In this document: positions 19,460 through 29,200 of the stretch, piece after piece
Numbering within the stretch: the first letter of the stretch is position 1
Layout of the letters: every line of letters begins with the position of its first letter
Origin: Bacteroidaceae bacterium
GTDB lineage: Bacteria; Bacteroidota; Bacteroidia; Bacteroidales; Bacteroidaceae
Reading direction: 5' to 3'
Assembly: GCA_017461605.1 (NCBI GenBank)
Contig: JAFTXN010000010.1
Coordinates: 1-64,000 of the forward strand
Length of the DNA: 64,000 bases
The notes under the pieces: generated by a model
Databases searched by the model: none
Told to the model about the DNA's origin: nothing
Seen by the model: only the letters and a program-made list of their open reading frames with translations
Translations under genes and position numbers: made by a program

Positions 19460-19837
19460 TTAAGCGATTTCCACTTCAGCACCAGCCTCTTCGAGAGCCT
19501 TCTTCAGTGCTTCAGCTTCTTCCTTAGCAACGCCTTCCTTCAGCTTAGAAGGAGCACCGTCTACAAGGTCCTTAGCTTCCTTCAGACCGAGACCGCAAGA
19601 TTCCTTAACAGCCTTTACAACCTGAAGCTTAGCAGCACCGGCGCTCTTCAATACAACATCGAAAGAGGTCTTTTCTTCTGCGGCAGCAGCACCACCGGCA
19701 GCAGGACCGGCAGCAACAGCAACAGCTGCAGCAGCGGGTTCGATTCCGTACTCTTCCTTAAGGATAGTTGCCAACTCGTTAACTTCTTTTACTGTCAAAT
19801 TTACCAATTCTTCAGCAATAGCTTTGATATCTGCCAT
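19460..19837 (-). CDS. rplL: 50S ribosomal protein bL12 (L7/L12)
   Basis: A 125-aa stalk protein that recruits translational GTPases. The N-terminal dimerisation helix ([20 protein letters not shown]) is joined by an Ala/Gly-rich hinge (about 33-55) to the globular domain with the conserved [20 protein letters not shown] and [15 protein letters not shown] segments. It lies 42 nt after rplJ in the ribosomal-RNA polymerase operon. Confidence 0.98.
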   Translation of the reverse strand: MADIKAIAEELVNLTVKEVNELATILKEEYGIEPAAAAVAVAAGPAAGGAAAAEEKTSFDVVLKSAGAAKLQVVKAVKESCGLGLKEAKDLVDGAPSKLKEGVAKEEAEALKKALEEAGAEVEIA

Positions 19838-19879
19838 GATTTTAAATTTTTATTTGTTTATTTATTTTGTTCTTAAAAA

Positions 19880-20401
19880 TTACTCGGGACGCTCGCCCAA
19901 AGTTTTGAGGACACCGTGAATAGTCTGTCCACCTGACTGCAGTGCAGAAATAACGTTCTTTGCGGGAGACTGCAGCAAAGCAACAACCTCAGCAATAACT
20001 TCATTCTTGCTCTTAATAGCGCAAAGTGCATCAAGTTGATCAGCACCTACGTAGAAGCCTTCTTCAGCATAAGCAGCTTTCAGAGCGGGAATACCAGTAG
20101 CTTTACCTACTTCTTTAATCAACTTGGCGGGAACATTAGCGGTGTTACAGAAGAACACAGCAGTGTTACCTTTCAAGCAACCATAAAGAGGAGAAAAATC
20201 TACTTCAGCAGCTTCGAATGCTTTTTCAAGAAGTGTATTCTTTACCACCACCATTTTGATGTCAGAACCGAAACACTTTCTTCTGAGAGCACTTGTCTCT
20301 TCAGCATTCATACCCGTAACATCTACCAAATAGAAGTGCGCGTATTCGTTCAATTGTTCACCGAGTTGCTCGATGATGATAGCTTTATCTTCCTTTCTCA
20401 T
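19880..20401 (-). CDS. rplJ: 50S ribosomal protein uL10
   Basis: A 173-aa stalk base protein that binds 23S rRNA and anchors bL12 dimers through its C-terminal helix (EVVALLQSPAKNVISALQS). The N-terminus has the typical MRKEDKAIIIEQLGE start and a VVVKNTLLEKAFE segment. It lies 14 nt after rplA. Autogenous control of rplJL is known in other bacteria, but the short leader here shows no clear L10 site. Confidence 0.97.
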   Translation of the reverse strand: MRKEDKAIIIEQLGEQLNEYAHFYLVDVTGMNAEETSALRRKCFGSDIKMVVVKNTLLEKAFEAAEVDFSPLYGCLKGNTAVFFCNTANVPAKLIKEVGKATGIPALKAAYAEEGFYVGADQLDALCAIKSKNEVIAEVVALLQSPAKNVISALQSGGQTIHGVLKTLGERPE

Positions 20402-20415
20402 GATTCTTCCGATTT

Positions 20416-21111
20416 TTATTCATCTACAGATTTGGGGTCAACTTTCACACCCTTACTCATAGTGGAGGAAAGATAAATACTCTTAATATAAGTGCCCTTG
20501 GCAGCAGCCGGCTTCAACTTGATGATAGTCGCGATGAATTCCTTGGCATTTCCGACGATCTGCTCAGGAGTGAAAGACACTTTACCGATAGATGTGTGCA
20601 CGATACCTGCCTTATCTACCTTAAAGTCAATCTTACCTTGTTTCACTTCGCGAATGGCCTTAGCCACATCCATTGTTACCGTACCGCTCTTGGGGTTAGG
20701 CATCAAACCACGAGGTCCGAGCACACGTCCCAGCGCACCGATTTTACCCATGATGGCAGGCATTGTGATGATAACATCAATGTCAGTCCAGCCACCCTTG
20801 ATTTTCTCGATATACTCATCGAGACCTACATAGTCGGCACCGGCTTCTTTAGCAGCAGCTTCTGCATCGGGAGTACACAGACAGAGAACACGAACGGTTT
20901 TACCGGTTCCGTGGGGGAGTGATACCACACCGCGCACCATCTGGTTGGCTTTACGGGGGTCAACGCCCAATCTCACGTCGATATCCAAAGAAGCATCAAA
21001 CTTGGTTGTTGTGATTTCCTTCACCAATGATGCAGCTTCAGTCAATGTGTAAGCTTTCCCTGCTTCAATCTTGCCAGCGACCAATTTCTGGTTTTTTGTC
21101 AGTTTGCTCAT
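20416..21111 (-). CDS. rplA: 50S ribosomal protein uL1
   Basis: A 231-aa L1-stalk protein. Diagnostic parts are [36 protein letters not shown] and the [17 protein letters not shown] block. In other bacteria L1 represses its own rplKA mRNA. It starts 20 nt after the rplK stop. Confidence 0.98.
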   Translation of the reverse strand: MSKLTKNQKLVAGKIEAGKAYTLTEAASLVKEITTTKFDASLDIDVRLGVDPRKANQMVRGVVSLPHGTGKTVRVLCLCTPDAEAAAKEAGADYVGLDEYIEKIKGGWTDIDVIITMPAIMGKIGALGRVLGPRGLMPNPKSGTVTMDVAKAIREVKQGKIDFKVDKAGIVHTSIGKVSFTPEQIVGNAKEFIATIIKLKPAAAKGTYIKSIYLSSTMSKGVKVDPKSVDE

Positions 21112-21131
21112 TTTTCAAAAATTGAAGTTTA

Positions 21132-21569
21132 TTATCCAGGGAAATCTCCCTTTACAGTGATACCCATACTGCGCGCAGTACCAGCAACGAGACGCATAGC
21201 AGCCTCTATGGTAAAGCAGTTCAAGTCAGGCATCTTATCTTCTGCAATTGCTTTCACCTGCTCCCAAGTCACTTCAGCAATCTTGGTACGGTTAGGCTGT
21301 GCAGAGCCACTTTTTTTCTTAGTAGCTTCAAGCAGTTGTATTGCTACAGGAGGAGTCTTTACAATGAAAGAGAACGATTTGTCATTGTAGTATGTAATGA
21401 CAACCGGCAACACCTTTCCGGCCTTCTCCTGAGTTCTGGCATTGAACTGCTTGCAGAAATCCATAATGTTGATACCCTTAGAACCCAAAGCAGGTCCCAC
21501 GGGAGGAGAAGGATTTGCAGCGCCACCTTTAATCTGTAATTTGATTAATCCAGCAACTTCTTTAGCCAT
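21132..21569 (-). CDS. rplK: 50S ribosomal protein uL11
   Basis: A 145-aa GTPase-centre protein. It shows the proline-rich [20 protein letters not shown] segment and the C-terminal rRNA-binding region ending [19 protein letters not shown]. It lies 49 nt downstream of nusG. Confidence 0.98.
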   Translation of the reverse strand: MAKEVAGLIKLQIKGGAANPSPPVGPALGSKGINIMDFCKQFNARTQEKAGKVLPVVITYYNDKSFSFIVKTPPVAIQLLEATKKKSGSAQPNRTKIAEVTWEQVKAIAEDKMPDLNCFTIEAAMRLVAGTARSMGITVKGDFPG

Positions 21570-21618
21570 TTTACTTATTTTATTGATTTATATTCGAAAG
21601 AACAGTACGTAACAAACA

Positions 21619-22164
21619 CTATTCTTTCTCTACCTGCATAAAACCAAGATCCAGCGGTGTGTTTCGTCCGAACACCTTTACCATAACGGTCAACTTCTTC
21701 TTCTCGTTGTTCACTTTGTCAACAACGCCGGAGAAGCCACTGAACGGACCATCCACCACCTTCACAGCCTCGCCTTCACTGAAAGGAACAAAGTATTCTG
21801 CATCTTCTGCTGCAGCTTCTTCATTCACCTTACCTAAGATACGATTTATCTCACTTTGACGCAACGGAGTAGGATTATCCATTCCGCCCAAGAAGCCCAA
21901 AACATTCGGAGTGTTTCTCAATTCGTGAGCAATTTCACCCACCAAACGAGCTTCCACCAAGACATAACCGGGTAGATAGTTTCTCAACTTCTCAACGCGC
22001 TTTCCGCCTCGAACTTGATAAACTTTTTCTGTCGGGATAAGTACCTGCGCAACATGTCCATCGAGGCGGCCATTCTTAATTTCCGCATCGATGTACTCTT
22101 TTACTTTGGTTTCCTTTCCACTGACGGCACGCAACACGTACCAAGACATTCCTACTTCAGCCAT
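21619..22164 (-). CDS. nusG: Transcription antitermination factor NusG
   Basis: A 181-aa NusG with the NGN domain (about 6-110: WYVLRAVSGKE, LPGYVLVEA, RNTPNVLGFLGG) and a C-terminal KOW motif (VKVVDGPFSGFSGVVDKVN). It couples RNA polymerase to ribosomes or Rho. The first ATG gives MAEVGMSWYVLRA; a start at the second methionine (MSWYV) is possible. It lies 12 nt after secE. Confidence 0.98.
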   Translation of the reverse strand: MAEVGMSWYVLRAVSGKETKVKEYIDAEIKNGRLDGHVAQVLIPTEKVYQVRGGKRVEKLRNYLPGYVLVEARLVGEIAHELRNTPNVLGFLGGMDNPTPLRQSEINRILGKVNEEAAAEDAEYFVPFSEGEAVKVVDGPFSGFSGVVDKVNNEKKKLTVMVKVFGRNTPLDLGFMQVEKE

Positions 22165-22176
22165 CTCCCTCAGTGA

Positions 22177-22368
22177 TTACGCTCCGTAAATGAGCTTCAT
22201 TAGAGATTCAATCAACGTATCTACGGCGAACACAGACAATGCAATGAGTATGGAAGCAATAAGTACTACAATTGCACTTCTTGTCAGTTCCGCACGTGTA
22301 GGCCACGTAGTCTTATGAGCTAGTTCTTCGTAAGATTCTTTGCAATATGTGATAAAAGACTTCAACAT
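22177..22368 (-). CDS. secE: Preprotein translocase subunit SecE
   Basis: A 63-aa protein with the conserved amphipathic segment (YCKESYEELAHKTTWPTRAE) followed by one transmembrane helix (about 30-52). It is a small core subunit of SecYEG, here in the normal tuf-trnW-secE-nusG position. Confidence 0.96.
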   Translation of the reverse strand: MLKSFITYCKESYEELAHKTTWPTRAELTRSAIVVLIASILIALSVFAVDTLIESLMKLIYGA

Positions 22369-22384
22369 ATATTTTCTATTTTAG

Positions 22385-22457
22385 CACGGGAAGAGAGGCT
22401 CGAACTCCCGACACCCGGTTTTGGAGACCGGTGCTCTACCGACTGAGCTATTCCCGT
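22385..22457 (-). tRNA. tRNA-Trp (anticodon CCA)
   Basis: A 73-nt cloverleaf: acceptor ACGGGAA with TTCCCGT, anticodon stem CCGGT/ACCGG around loop CTCCAAA, and T-arm with GGTTCGA-type sequence (GAGTTCGAGCC). The discriminator is G. The 3' CCA is not encoded. It sits between tuf and secE as in many bacteria. Confidence 0.97.
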
Positions 22458-22511
22458 AAAAATAGGCCTCGCCTTTCAACGAGGACCTATCTCTTATTTT
22501 GACTATTTGTA

Positions 22512-23693
22512 TTAGTCGAGGATTTCAGTAATCTGACCAGAACCTACGGTACGACCACCTTCACGGATAGCGAAGCGGAGACCTACGTTCAGAGCCACAG
22601 CGTAGATAAGTTCTACAGTGATTTCTACGTTGTCGCCAGGCATTACCATCTCAACGCCTTCGGGGAGGTGAATTTCACCTGTGCAGTCCATAGTGCGGAG
22701 ATAGAACTGAGGACGATACTTGTTACCGAACGGAGTGTGACGACCACCTTCTTCCTTCTTCAGAACGTAGATAGAAGCCTTAAACTTCTGGTGGGGCTTG
22801 ATTACACCCGGGTGAGTGATAACCATACCGCGCTTGATTTCGTTCTTATCGATACCACGGAGGAGGAGACCTACGTTGTCACCTGCTTCACCCTGATCGA
22901 GGAGCTTACGGAACATTTCAACACCGGTTACAACAGACTTCTTGTCTTCACCGAGACCGAGGATCTGAACTTCGTCACCAACCTTGATAACACCAGTTTC
23001 TACACGACCAGTAGCAACAGTACCACGACCGGTGATAGAGAACACGTCTTCAACAGGCATCAAGAAAGGTTTGTCGCGATCGCGTTCAGGCTCCTGAATC
23101 CAAGTATCGCAAGCCTCCATCAGCTTCATCACTGATTCTTCCCACTGAGCAACACCATTGAGAGCACCGAGAGCAGAACCACGGATGATGGGAGTATCTT
23201 CTTCGAAATCGTAAGAAGTAAGAAGCTCAACCATTTCCATTTCTACGAGTTCGAGCATTTCTTCGTCTTCAACCATGTCGCACTTGTTCAAGAACACAAC
23301 GAGACGAGGAACGTTCACCTGACGAGCGAGCAGGATGTGCTCACGAGTCTGAGGCATCGGACCGTCGGTAGCAGCACAAACGATGATAGCACCGTCCATC
23401 TGAGCAGCACCAGTTACCATGTTCTTAACGTAGTCGGCGTGACCCGGGCAGTCTACGTGTGCATAGTGACGGTTAGCAGTTTCGTATTCTACGTGTGCAG
23501 TGTTAATAGTGATACCACGTTCCTTTTCTTCAGGAGCATTGTCGATAGAATCAAAAGAACGAAGTTCAGAAAGACCAGCTTTTGCCAATACTGTAGTAAT
23601 AGCAGCAGTCAAGGTAGTCTTACCGTGGTCAACGTGACCAATGGTACCGATGTTTACGTGCGGTTTTGAACGCTCGAATTTTTCTTTAGCCAT
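22512..23693 (-). CDS. tuf: Elongation factor Tu
   Basis: A 393-aa translational GTPase that delivers aminoacyl-tRNA. All G motifs are present: GHVDHGKTT (G1), [11 protein letters not shown] (G2), DCPGHAD (G3), NKCD (G4) and the SAL-type G5 (GSALGAL). Domains 2 and 3 are complete, ending [11 protein letters not shown]. It is flanked by tRNA-Thr upstream and tRNA-Trp downstream in one operon; no second copy is in the window. Confidence 0.99.
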   Translation of the reverse strand: MAKEKFERSKPHVNIGTIGHVDHGKTTLTAAITTVLAKAGLSELRSFDSIDNAPEEKERGITINTAHVEYETANRHYAHVDCPGHADYVKNMVTGAAQMDGAIIVCAATDGPMPQTREHILLARQVNVPRLVVFLNKCDMVEDEEMLELVEMEMVELLTSYDFEEDTPIIRGSALGALNGVAQWEESVMKLMEACDTWIQEPERDRDKPFLMPVEDVFSITGRGTVATGRVETGVIKVGDEVQILGLGEDKKSVVTGVEMFRKLLDQGEAGDNVGLLLRGIDKNEIKRGMVITHPGVIKPHQKFKASIYVLKKEEGGRHTPFGNKYRPQFYLRTMDCTGEIHLPEGVEMVMPGDNVEITVELIYAVALNVGLRFAIREGGRTVGSGQITEILD

Positions 23694-23740
23694 AGCTGTT
23701 TATTATTATAATTATTGAATAGATTTTTCAAAAAGAAAAG

Positions 23741-23812
<72 letters not shown>

Positions 23813-23819
23813 AAAAAAG

Positions 23820-23892
23820 AGCGGAAGACGAGGCTCGAACTCGCGACCCCCAGCTTGGAAGGCTAGTGCTCTACCAACTGAGCTACTTCCGC
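23820..23892 (-). tRNA. tRNA-Gly (anticodon TCC)
   Basis: A 73-nt cloverleaf with acceptor GCGGAAG/CTTCCGC, anticodon stem CTAGC/GCTGG around CTTCCAA, and discriminator T as usual for bacterial tRNA-Gly. CCA is not encoded. It lies 10 nt after tRNA-Tyr. Confidence 0.97.
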
Positions 23893-23902
23893 AATTTTTG
23901 TG

Positions 23903-23985
23903 TGGGCAAAGATGGATTCGAACCACCGAAGGCGTAAGCCAGCAGATTTACAGTCTGCCCCATTTGGCCACTCTGGTATTTGCCC
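23903..23985 (-). tRNA. tRNA-Tyr (anticodon GTA)
   Basis: An 83-nt class II tRNA: acceptor GGGCAAA/TTTGCCC, anticodon stem GCAGA/TCTGC around CTGTAAA, a long variable arm (GCTTACGCCTTCGG region), and T-arm GGTTCGAATCC. It is the first transcribed element of the translation/transcription operon. Confidence 0.97.
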
Positions 23986-24042
23986 GTTGCTTCCTGGTTT
24001 TTCAAAAGACTTTGCAGCCGCCGAGAACCCCGGAAACGGCTG

Positions 24043-24072
24043 CAAAGGTAGGCATTATTTTTTACCCACAAA
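24043..24072 (-). promoter_or_regulatory. Promoter of the tRNA-tuf-rpoBC operon
   Basis: On the minus strand the -7 box TACCTTTG (24043-24050) lies 18 nt from -33 TTTG (24069-24072), about 58 nt upstream of tRNA-Tyr. The box and its spacer (24041-24062) are almost identical to the rpsU promoter at 63552-63573. Confidence 0.85.
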
Positions 24073-24089
24073 ACTTTTTGTACTTTTTT

Positions 24090-24389
24090 TTACTTAGAGC
24101 GTTGCTTTTCCTTGTACTTATCCAACTGCCGTAGCATGATATCCACACAGAGGTCCACACCCTCCTCAAAGGTATCGCAGGTTTTTTCCGCATGAAGTTC
24201 CGAACCGGGCACCTGTACATTGAGCACCGTCTCTTTGTTCTTTACAGTTTCTGGTTTCACCACCTTAAGAATAAACTCCGCCTTGATGACGTCCTCATTA
24301 TTCTTTGCTAACTTCTCCACTTTCTTTTGGATGAACGCGTGCAACTTCTCCGTTGCGTCGAAGTGAATGGACTGAATGCGTAATTCCAT
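24090..24389 (-). CDS. hpf: Ribosome hibernation-promoting factor, short form
   Basis: A 99-aa HPF/RaiA-family protein that dimerises or silences ribosomes in stationary phase. The beta-alpha-beta-beta-beta-alpha fold is visible: MELRIQSIHFDATEKLHAFI, then EFILKVVKPE, TVLNVQVPGSELHAE and the DLCVDIMLRQLDKYKEK helix. There is no long C-terminal extension, so it is a short-type factor. It lies 16 nt after xerC and is probably co-transcribed with it; the next operon's promoter overlaps its 3' flank. Confidence 0.93.
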   Translation of the reverse strand: MELRIQSIHFDATEKLHAFIQKKVEKLAKNNEDVIKAEFILKVVKPETVKNKETVLNVQVPGSELHAEKTCDTFEEGVDLCVDIMLRQLDKYKEKQRSK

Positions 24390-24405
24390 AGTTACCTCCT
24401 TTTCT

Positions 24406-25293
24406 TTATGCCCGGGGATGGGCTTGTTCGTATTCTTTTTTCAGCTCCGCAAAAGTAGCATGCGTATATACTTCCGTCGCAGCCAAACTTTCATGCCCCA
24501 ACAGTTCCTTCACTGCTTCGAGTTCCGCACCGTTGTTCAGCATGGCGGTAGCGAAAGTATGCCGCAGCACATGCGGGCTTTTCTTTTTCAATGTTGTCAC
24601 CATCGAGAGAGCATTTCGCACCACGAGCCTTACCTCATGATATTGCATCTGCCTCCCGTCAATTCGCACGAAGAGATGATTACCGACCGCCGGCACACTT
24701 TGGCTTCGCAGTTCCAAATAACCCTTCAGCTCCTTCTGCAATTCTTCTCCGAAAGGAACAATTCGTTGCTTGTTACGCTTACCGGTTACTTTCAGCTCGC
24801 ATTTTTCTAAGTCCAGAGAAGACAATGCCAGCCCCATCAGTTCAGAAACGCGCACGCCGGTCGTATAGAGCAGCAGCACCAACAATCTGTTACGCCTACC
24901 AATGAAATCGTCACCAAAAGCCTCTACTTCAAACAATCGTTCCATTTCCGACTCTTTCACATACGTCGGCAACCGATTCTCGACCTTGGGATTGCCTACA
25001 TATCGTACCGGATTTCCGTCGCCTCGCCCCATACGGTGGCGATACTTGAAGAACGACCGAAGCGTACTCAGTTGTCGTTTCACCGTTTGCGGTGCTGTGT
25101 GATGCTTCATGCGTTCCATCACCCACCGCCTCACCAAGTCACTATCCACATCATCCCACCGGAGATTGGCATCAACACTTCGCAGATACTCGGAGAAAGC
25201 AGACAAATCACTGACGTAAGTACTGATTGTACGGGGCGAATATCCTCGATCGCCCGACAAGTACATCCTGAATTCATCGATCTCACTCCTCAT
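24406..25293 (-). CDS. xerC: Tyrosine recombinase, XerC/XerD type
   Basis: A 295-aa site-specific recombinase expected to resolve chromosome dimers. A core-binding SAM-like domain (about 1-85, GYSPRTISTYVSDLSAF) precedes the catalytic domain with the full set of residues: Arg in TTGVRVSELMGL, Lys in VTGKRNKQRIVPFG, His-x-x-Arg in HVLRHTFATAML, His in LLGHESL, and Tyr in ATEVYTHATF. The chosen ATG (25293) has AGAGG 7 nt upstream and gives the family's usual length. The frame stays open a further 92 codons upstream, and an ATG at 25500 lies just below a promoter-like TACCTTTTG, so a 364-aa form is possible. The neighbour hpf follows after 16 nt. C versus D subtype is not certain. Confidence 0.88.
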   Translation of the reverse strand: MRSEIDEFRMYLSGDRGYSPRTISTYVSDLSAFSEYLRSVDANLRWDDVDSDLVRRWVMERMKHHTAPQTVKRQLSTLRSFFKYRHRMGRGDGNPVRYVGNPKVENRLPTYVKESEMERLFEVEAFGDDFIGRRNRLLVLLLYTTGVRVSELMGLALSSLDLEKCELKVTGKRNKQRIVPFGEELQKELKGYLELRSQSVPAVGNHLFVRIDGRQMQYHEVRLVVRNALSMVTTLKKKSPHVLRHTFATAMLNNGAELEAVKELLGHESLAATEVYTHATFAELKKEYEQAHPRA

Positions 25294-25527
25294 CCGTGTG
25301 CCTCTTCTTGCATTTGTCAAGAACGCCACCTCGTCGCTTTCCTCCCTCCTTGGATTCTTGTCAAACGATGCGTAATCCGCGTCCTTTCGTTGGCGAATAT
25401 AAGAAACAATCTCTGCAAATCCAAATTTATTGACAAAATGTTTCTTCAACCTTTCCGAACGGAAATGATTTGGCCATGGCTGTTTAACAGAAAAACTCAT
25501 ATTCAGTTTATTTGTTGCAAAGGCAAA

Positions 25528-25536
25528 CAAAAGGTA
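25528..25536 (-). promoter_or_regulatory. Possible promoter of xerC-hpf
   Basis: The minus-strand sequence TACCTTTTG resembles the -7 consensus. No convincing -33 is seen. If used, it gives a leader of about 230 nt to the start at 25293, or about 25 nt to an in-frame ATG at 25500. Confidence 0.4.
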
Positions 25537-25745
25537 CTTGCTTTGCAACCTTTCTAATGAGTCCATCAACCTGATTTAATTAACATAGAACATCAGGGCA
25601 ACAAGATAAAGCAGAAGTAGTGCAAGATAAGAAAGACAAGAGACGCACATTCGTAGCATACACCACCCATACATTTCTCGTTGCTATACACATAATATAT
25701 ATCGCGCGCAGGCGCGCGCATCAAGCTTTTTTACAGGCTTTTTTT

Positions 25746-25846
25746 ACTGCCATACTGCCATTTTCGACAACAAAGTACTGATAGACAGGTCGCTGCTTTA
25801 TGGCAACAAGCACAAAGTTACTGCCATTTGTTGCCATTACTGCCAT
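25746..25846. repeat. ACTGCCAT repeat cluster
   Basis: ACTGCCAT occurs back to back at 25746 and 25754, then again at 25820 and 25839, with TTGCCAT at 25831 and an inverted ATGGCA at 25800. The spacing is irregular. Meaning is unknown; similar TGCCA runs are remembered near mobile-element genes in Bacteroidales, but none is present here. Confidence 0.6.
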
Positions 25847-25935
25847 CCGGCCTGTTTCTCCGAGTTGAGAGAATTACATCACGAACATCGATCGGACACT
25901 TCCTTTCATCCGACGGAAGCATCAGCGGAAAATTG

Positions 25936-25988
25936 GCACGGCGTTTAGAAAATTCTGCAGTGCTTGCAGAATTTTCTAAACGCCGTGC
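25936..25988. repeat. Perfect 24-bp inverted repeat, GCGTTTAGAAAATTCTGCA family
   Basis: Arms 25936-25959 and 25965-25988 are perfectly complementary (starting GCACGGCGTTTAGAAAATTC) around the loop GTGCT. Related elements sit at 52715-52765, 61543-61578 and 11088-11123. No T-run follows, so it is not a standard terminator. Confidence 0.92.
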
Positions 25989-26147
25989 AGATTCTGCCCC
26001 AAAGCCGGAGGCTGTATCACGCCGGCAACCATCTGCCCGGAAACTCCCTGCTCCGTTACTCCCGTCCCGGCTGCCGGCCGACAACGTAGGTCTATAAGAT
26101 TTGGGTTAAAATAATTATTCATCTCTCACACACCTGCAAAAAAAACG

Positions 26148-26155
26148 TATATTTG
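26148..26155 (+). promoter_or_regulatory. -7 box of the CotH-family gene
   Basis: TATATTTG matches TAnnTTTG about 85 nt upstream of the start codon. No clear -33 box is seen 19-21 nt further upstream. Confidence 0.5.
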
Positions 26156-26239
26156 CCACATCATTATCATATTGCGGAAGTAGGCCTCAATCCATGCAGG
26201 CCTATTTGCCTCACATGCTAACTAACACCTCATCATATT

Positions 26240-29200
26240 ATGAAGACAACACGACACTTGTTGCTCACTCTTTTCTGCTCGCTTCCGCTGTTTCTATGCG
26301 AAGCCCGGGCAACCTCTACCGACGACACAACCCCCTTGTGCGTCTATCTCAACAACGGACAAGCCGATGTGTTCCCTGCCGATCTGATCAAATCGCAAGT
26401 ACAGGCCGACGGGAAGCTTAGCATCACGCTCATCAGCGACTCTGTCATCAGCTACAACTTGTCAGAAGTAAGTTCTGTGGGTGCGCCCCCCACAGACTTG
26501 CCGACTTTCACATCGTTTAAGTTCAACAACAAGTACAACGACCAAGTGTTCACCGATGTCATCGCCACGATTTCGGCCGACAGAGTGACGGCCACCGTGG
26601 GAGCTATCGGTAAGCGGCTCACTCCGTCGTTCCAAATGAATATGGACAATGCCAAAGCCTATGTCAACGGCATTGAGCAACAGAGCAAGGTATCACGTCT
26701 GCGCTTTGAGAAACCTATCACCTACACCTTAGCTCTCCCCGAGCATCGCCAACTGACCTACCGCCTTGTGCAGGACGAAATTTGGAGTAAGCCTGAAGAG
26801 GTGGTCGAGACTTCTCCCATCACCCTCACGGCCGACATGCTCAGCACCAATGCGCCTTCAAATTACGACGAAGGGTTGGACAAACTTCTCGATAAGGACA
26901 TCAACACATTCTTCCATTCCACATGGAGTTCGAATGCGTATGACACATACCAGCCCCTGCCGCTCGACCAACATCCCTACATTGAAGTAAGTCTCCAAAA
27001 GGCTATCAACAAATTCCGTATATCATATACTTCCCGACCCAACTCCGACAAATACTTTCCCACCGCTCTATTATTCCAAGCCAGTTATGACGACGGAAAA
27101 ACATGGACAGACCTACGCACTCTGACATCGGACAACGATGGACTACCCACCACCGGATATAGCATCAGTTACACATCTCCCGTCATAAAAGCCGAAAAAC
27201 CTTTCACATTGTTGCGCATCACCATGACAAGTGCGAGCTACAAGAATTATCTGGTATGGGCAGAATTCTCGATGGAAGAGGTGTTGAAAGAAGAGATAAA
27301 GGAATCCGAACTACTGGAGCCGGCCCGCTATGCATACGAATGGATACCCTACGGCCGCGAAGTGCCGGTCAGCGTCTCTTGGCTCACCGATGAAGCCACC
27401 CAGGTGCCACGCATCGACATCGACATTGAGGGGGGCGCCATGGTCGAGGACAAAGAGACCTATCTCAATGCCCTCATCACCATCGATGGTGCCGAGGTGT
27501 TCCCCGACTTCCAAGACTCCGTGAAGATTAAGGGCCGCGGCAACTCCAGTTGGGCCGGCACATGGGGAAAGAGCCCCTATCGCCTGAAGTTCGATTCCAG
27601 CGTGAAGCCCTTCGGACTCACCAAGGGAAAGAGTTGGGTGCTGCTGGCCAACCGACAGACCGGATCCATGCTCTCCAACGCCATGGCCATGAAGATAGCC
27701 TCCATGGTGCAAACGGCAGGTGCCAACCGTATCGTCCCCGTGGAGCTTTACATCAACGGCAATTATCGCGGCAGCTACAACTTCACCCAGCACGTAGGAC
27801 TGGCCAACAACAGCATCGATCTGGAGGACGAGACCTATGCCGTTCTGCTCGAACTCGACTCCTACTATGACGAAGACTATAAATTCATGAGCAGTTCCTA
27901 CGACCTGCCCGTCAACATCAAGGATCCCGATTTGTCCGAATACCCATCTCCCGACTCCAAAATGGCCGGCATACAGGAGGACTTCAACAACTTCTGCGAT
28001 GCTGTGTATTCCGGTACCGACGAATATGCAAGTCTGCTCAACGCCGACATGTTTGCCCGCTTCATGCTGGTCAACGAACTGGTGCTCAACCTGGAGCTGG
28101 GACACCCCAAGAGCACATTCCTCTACAAGGAAGACCTCCGCGCCCTGCACAGCCGTTACGTCTTTGGTCCGGTATGGGACTTCGACTGGGCCTATGGTTA
28201 CGAAACCACTTCCAGCTACTGTGATGAAAAGCCCGAACGCAACTACTACTCAGAACTGTGGGGCAAAGGTTACAGTTTCTTCGGCGACATCCGACACAAC
28301 AGCGAAGAAGTGCGACGCGCCTGCTACAAAGAGTGGAAGGACTTCATGGAACAGCACCTCGACGAACTCATTGAGTATGTCCACGATTATTACAACTATG
28401 CCAAGCCTTCGTTCGAACACAATGCCGAGTTATGGGGCGACGGCTACAGCTACGGAGCCATCGCAGACAAGACAGCCGACTGGCTGCGCAAACGCGCCGA
28501 ATATATCTACAACAACATCGAAGCCTTCGAGCTTGACAAACCTATGACCATCAGCATCGGCGATGTCAACCAAGATGGTTACATCACGGCAGCCGACGTC
28601 GTTTGCGTGCTCAACTACATCTTAGGACTCGAGAACGAGAGTTTCTCCTTTGGTCAGGCCGATGCCGACTATAGCAAGAGCATCACCATCAACGATGCCG
28701 TTCACATCATAGCCTTGGCCATGAACCAAAGCGCAGCCGCCACTCGTCAGCTGAACCTGCCCCGGGCCGAAGCCACCCTGCAACCACAAGCCTTCCAAGC
28801 TTCGGTGGGTACAGAGACCGCGATGCCCCTCGTACTAAACATCACAGAGGGAAGCTACAACGCTCTGCAGTTTGACATCACCCTGCCGGCCGAAGTGCTG
28901 CTCACCGATGTGCAACTCCCCGAGGCGCTCGCCGGATGTACCCACCACTTCACACAGCTCAACGAGAGCACTTATCGCATTCTGCTCTACAGCTCCGCCG
29001 GCCGGTCACTGCCTTATGGTCCGTGCACACTCTCGCTCGGCATCACACCGCAGACCCAACCGGCTCCGTCGCACTGCCTGCTGAGCATTGAAAACGCTCT
29101 CATCGCAACAGCACAAGGCGAAGACCTCCGCATCGCTCCGCGTACCACCGCCTTCGGTATGGGGCAAGCCACCGACATCCACGATGTCCGACTGAACGAA

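Larger units (their letters stand above)
25570..26147. other. Gene-free interval with short repeats and palindromes
   Basis: No gene is supported here. The interval holds a CG-rich palindrome (GCGCGCAGGCGCGC, about 25706-25722) next to two T-runs. It also holds a cluster of ACTGCCAT repeats (25746-25846) and the perfect inverted repeat at 25936-25988. The open frame on the minus strand at 25818-26084 is just the repeats read through. Confidence 0.6.

Noticed and set aside
25706-25722. GCGCGC palindrome as a terminator
   Set aside because: The loop would be only about two bases and there is no gene ending there; the adjacent T-runs are separate.
25818-26084. Minus-strand frame rich in DGSNG and RRLENSA
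   Set aside because: It is produced by the ACTGCCAT cluster and the perfect inverted repeat read through, with no start context.
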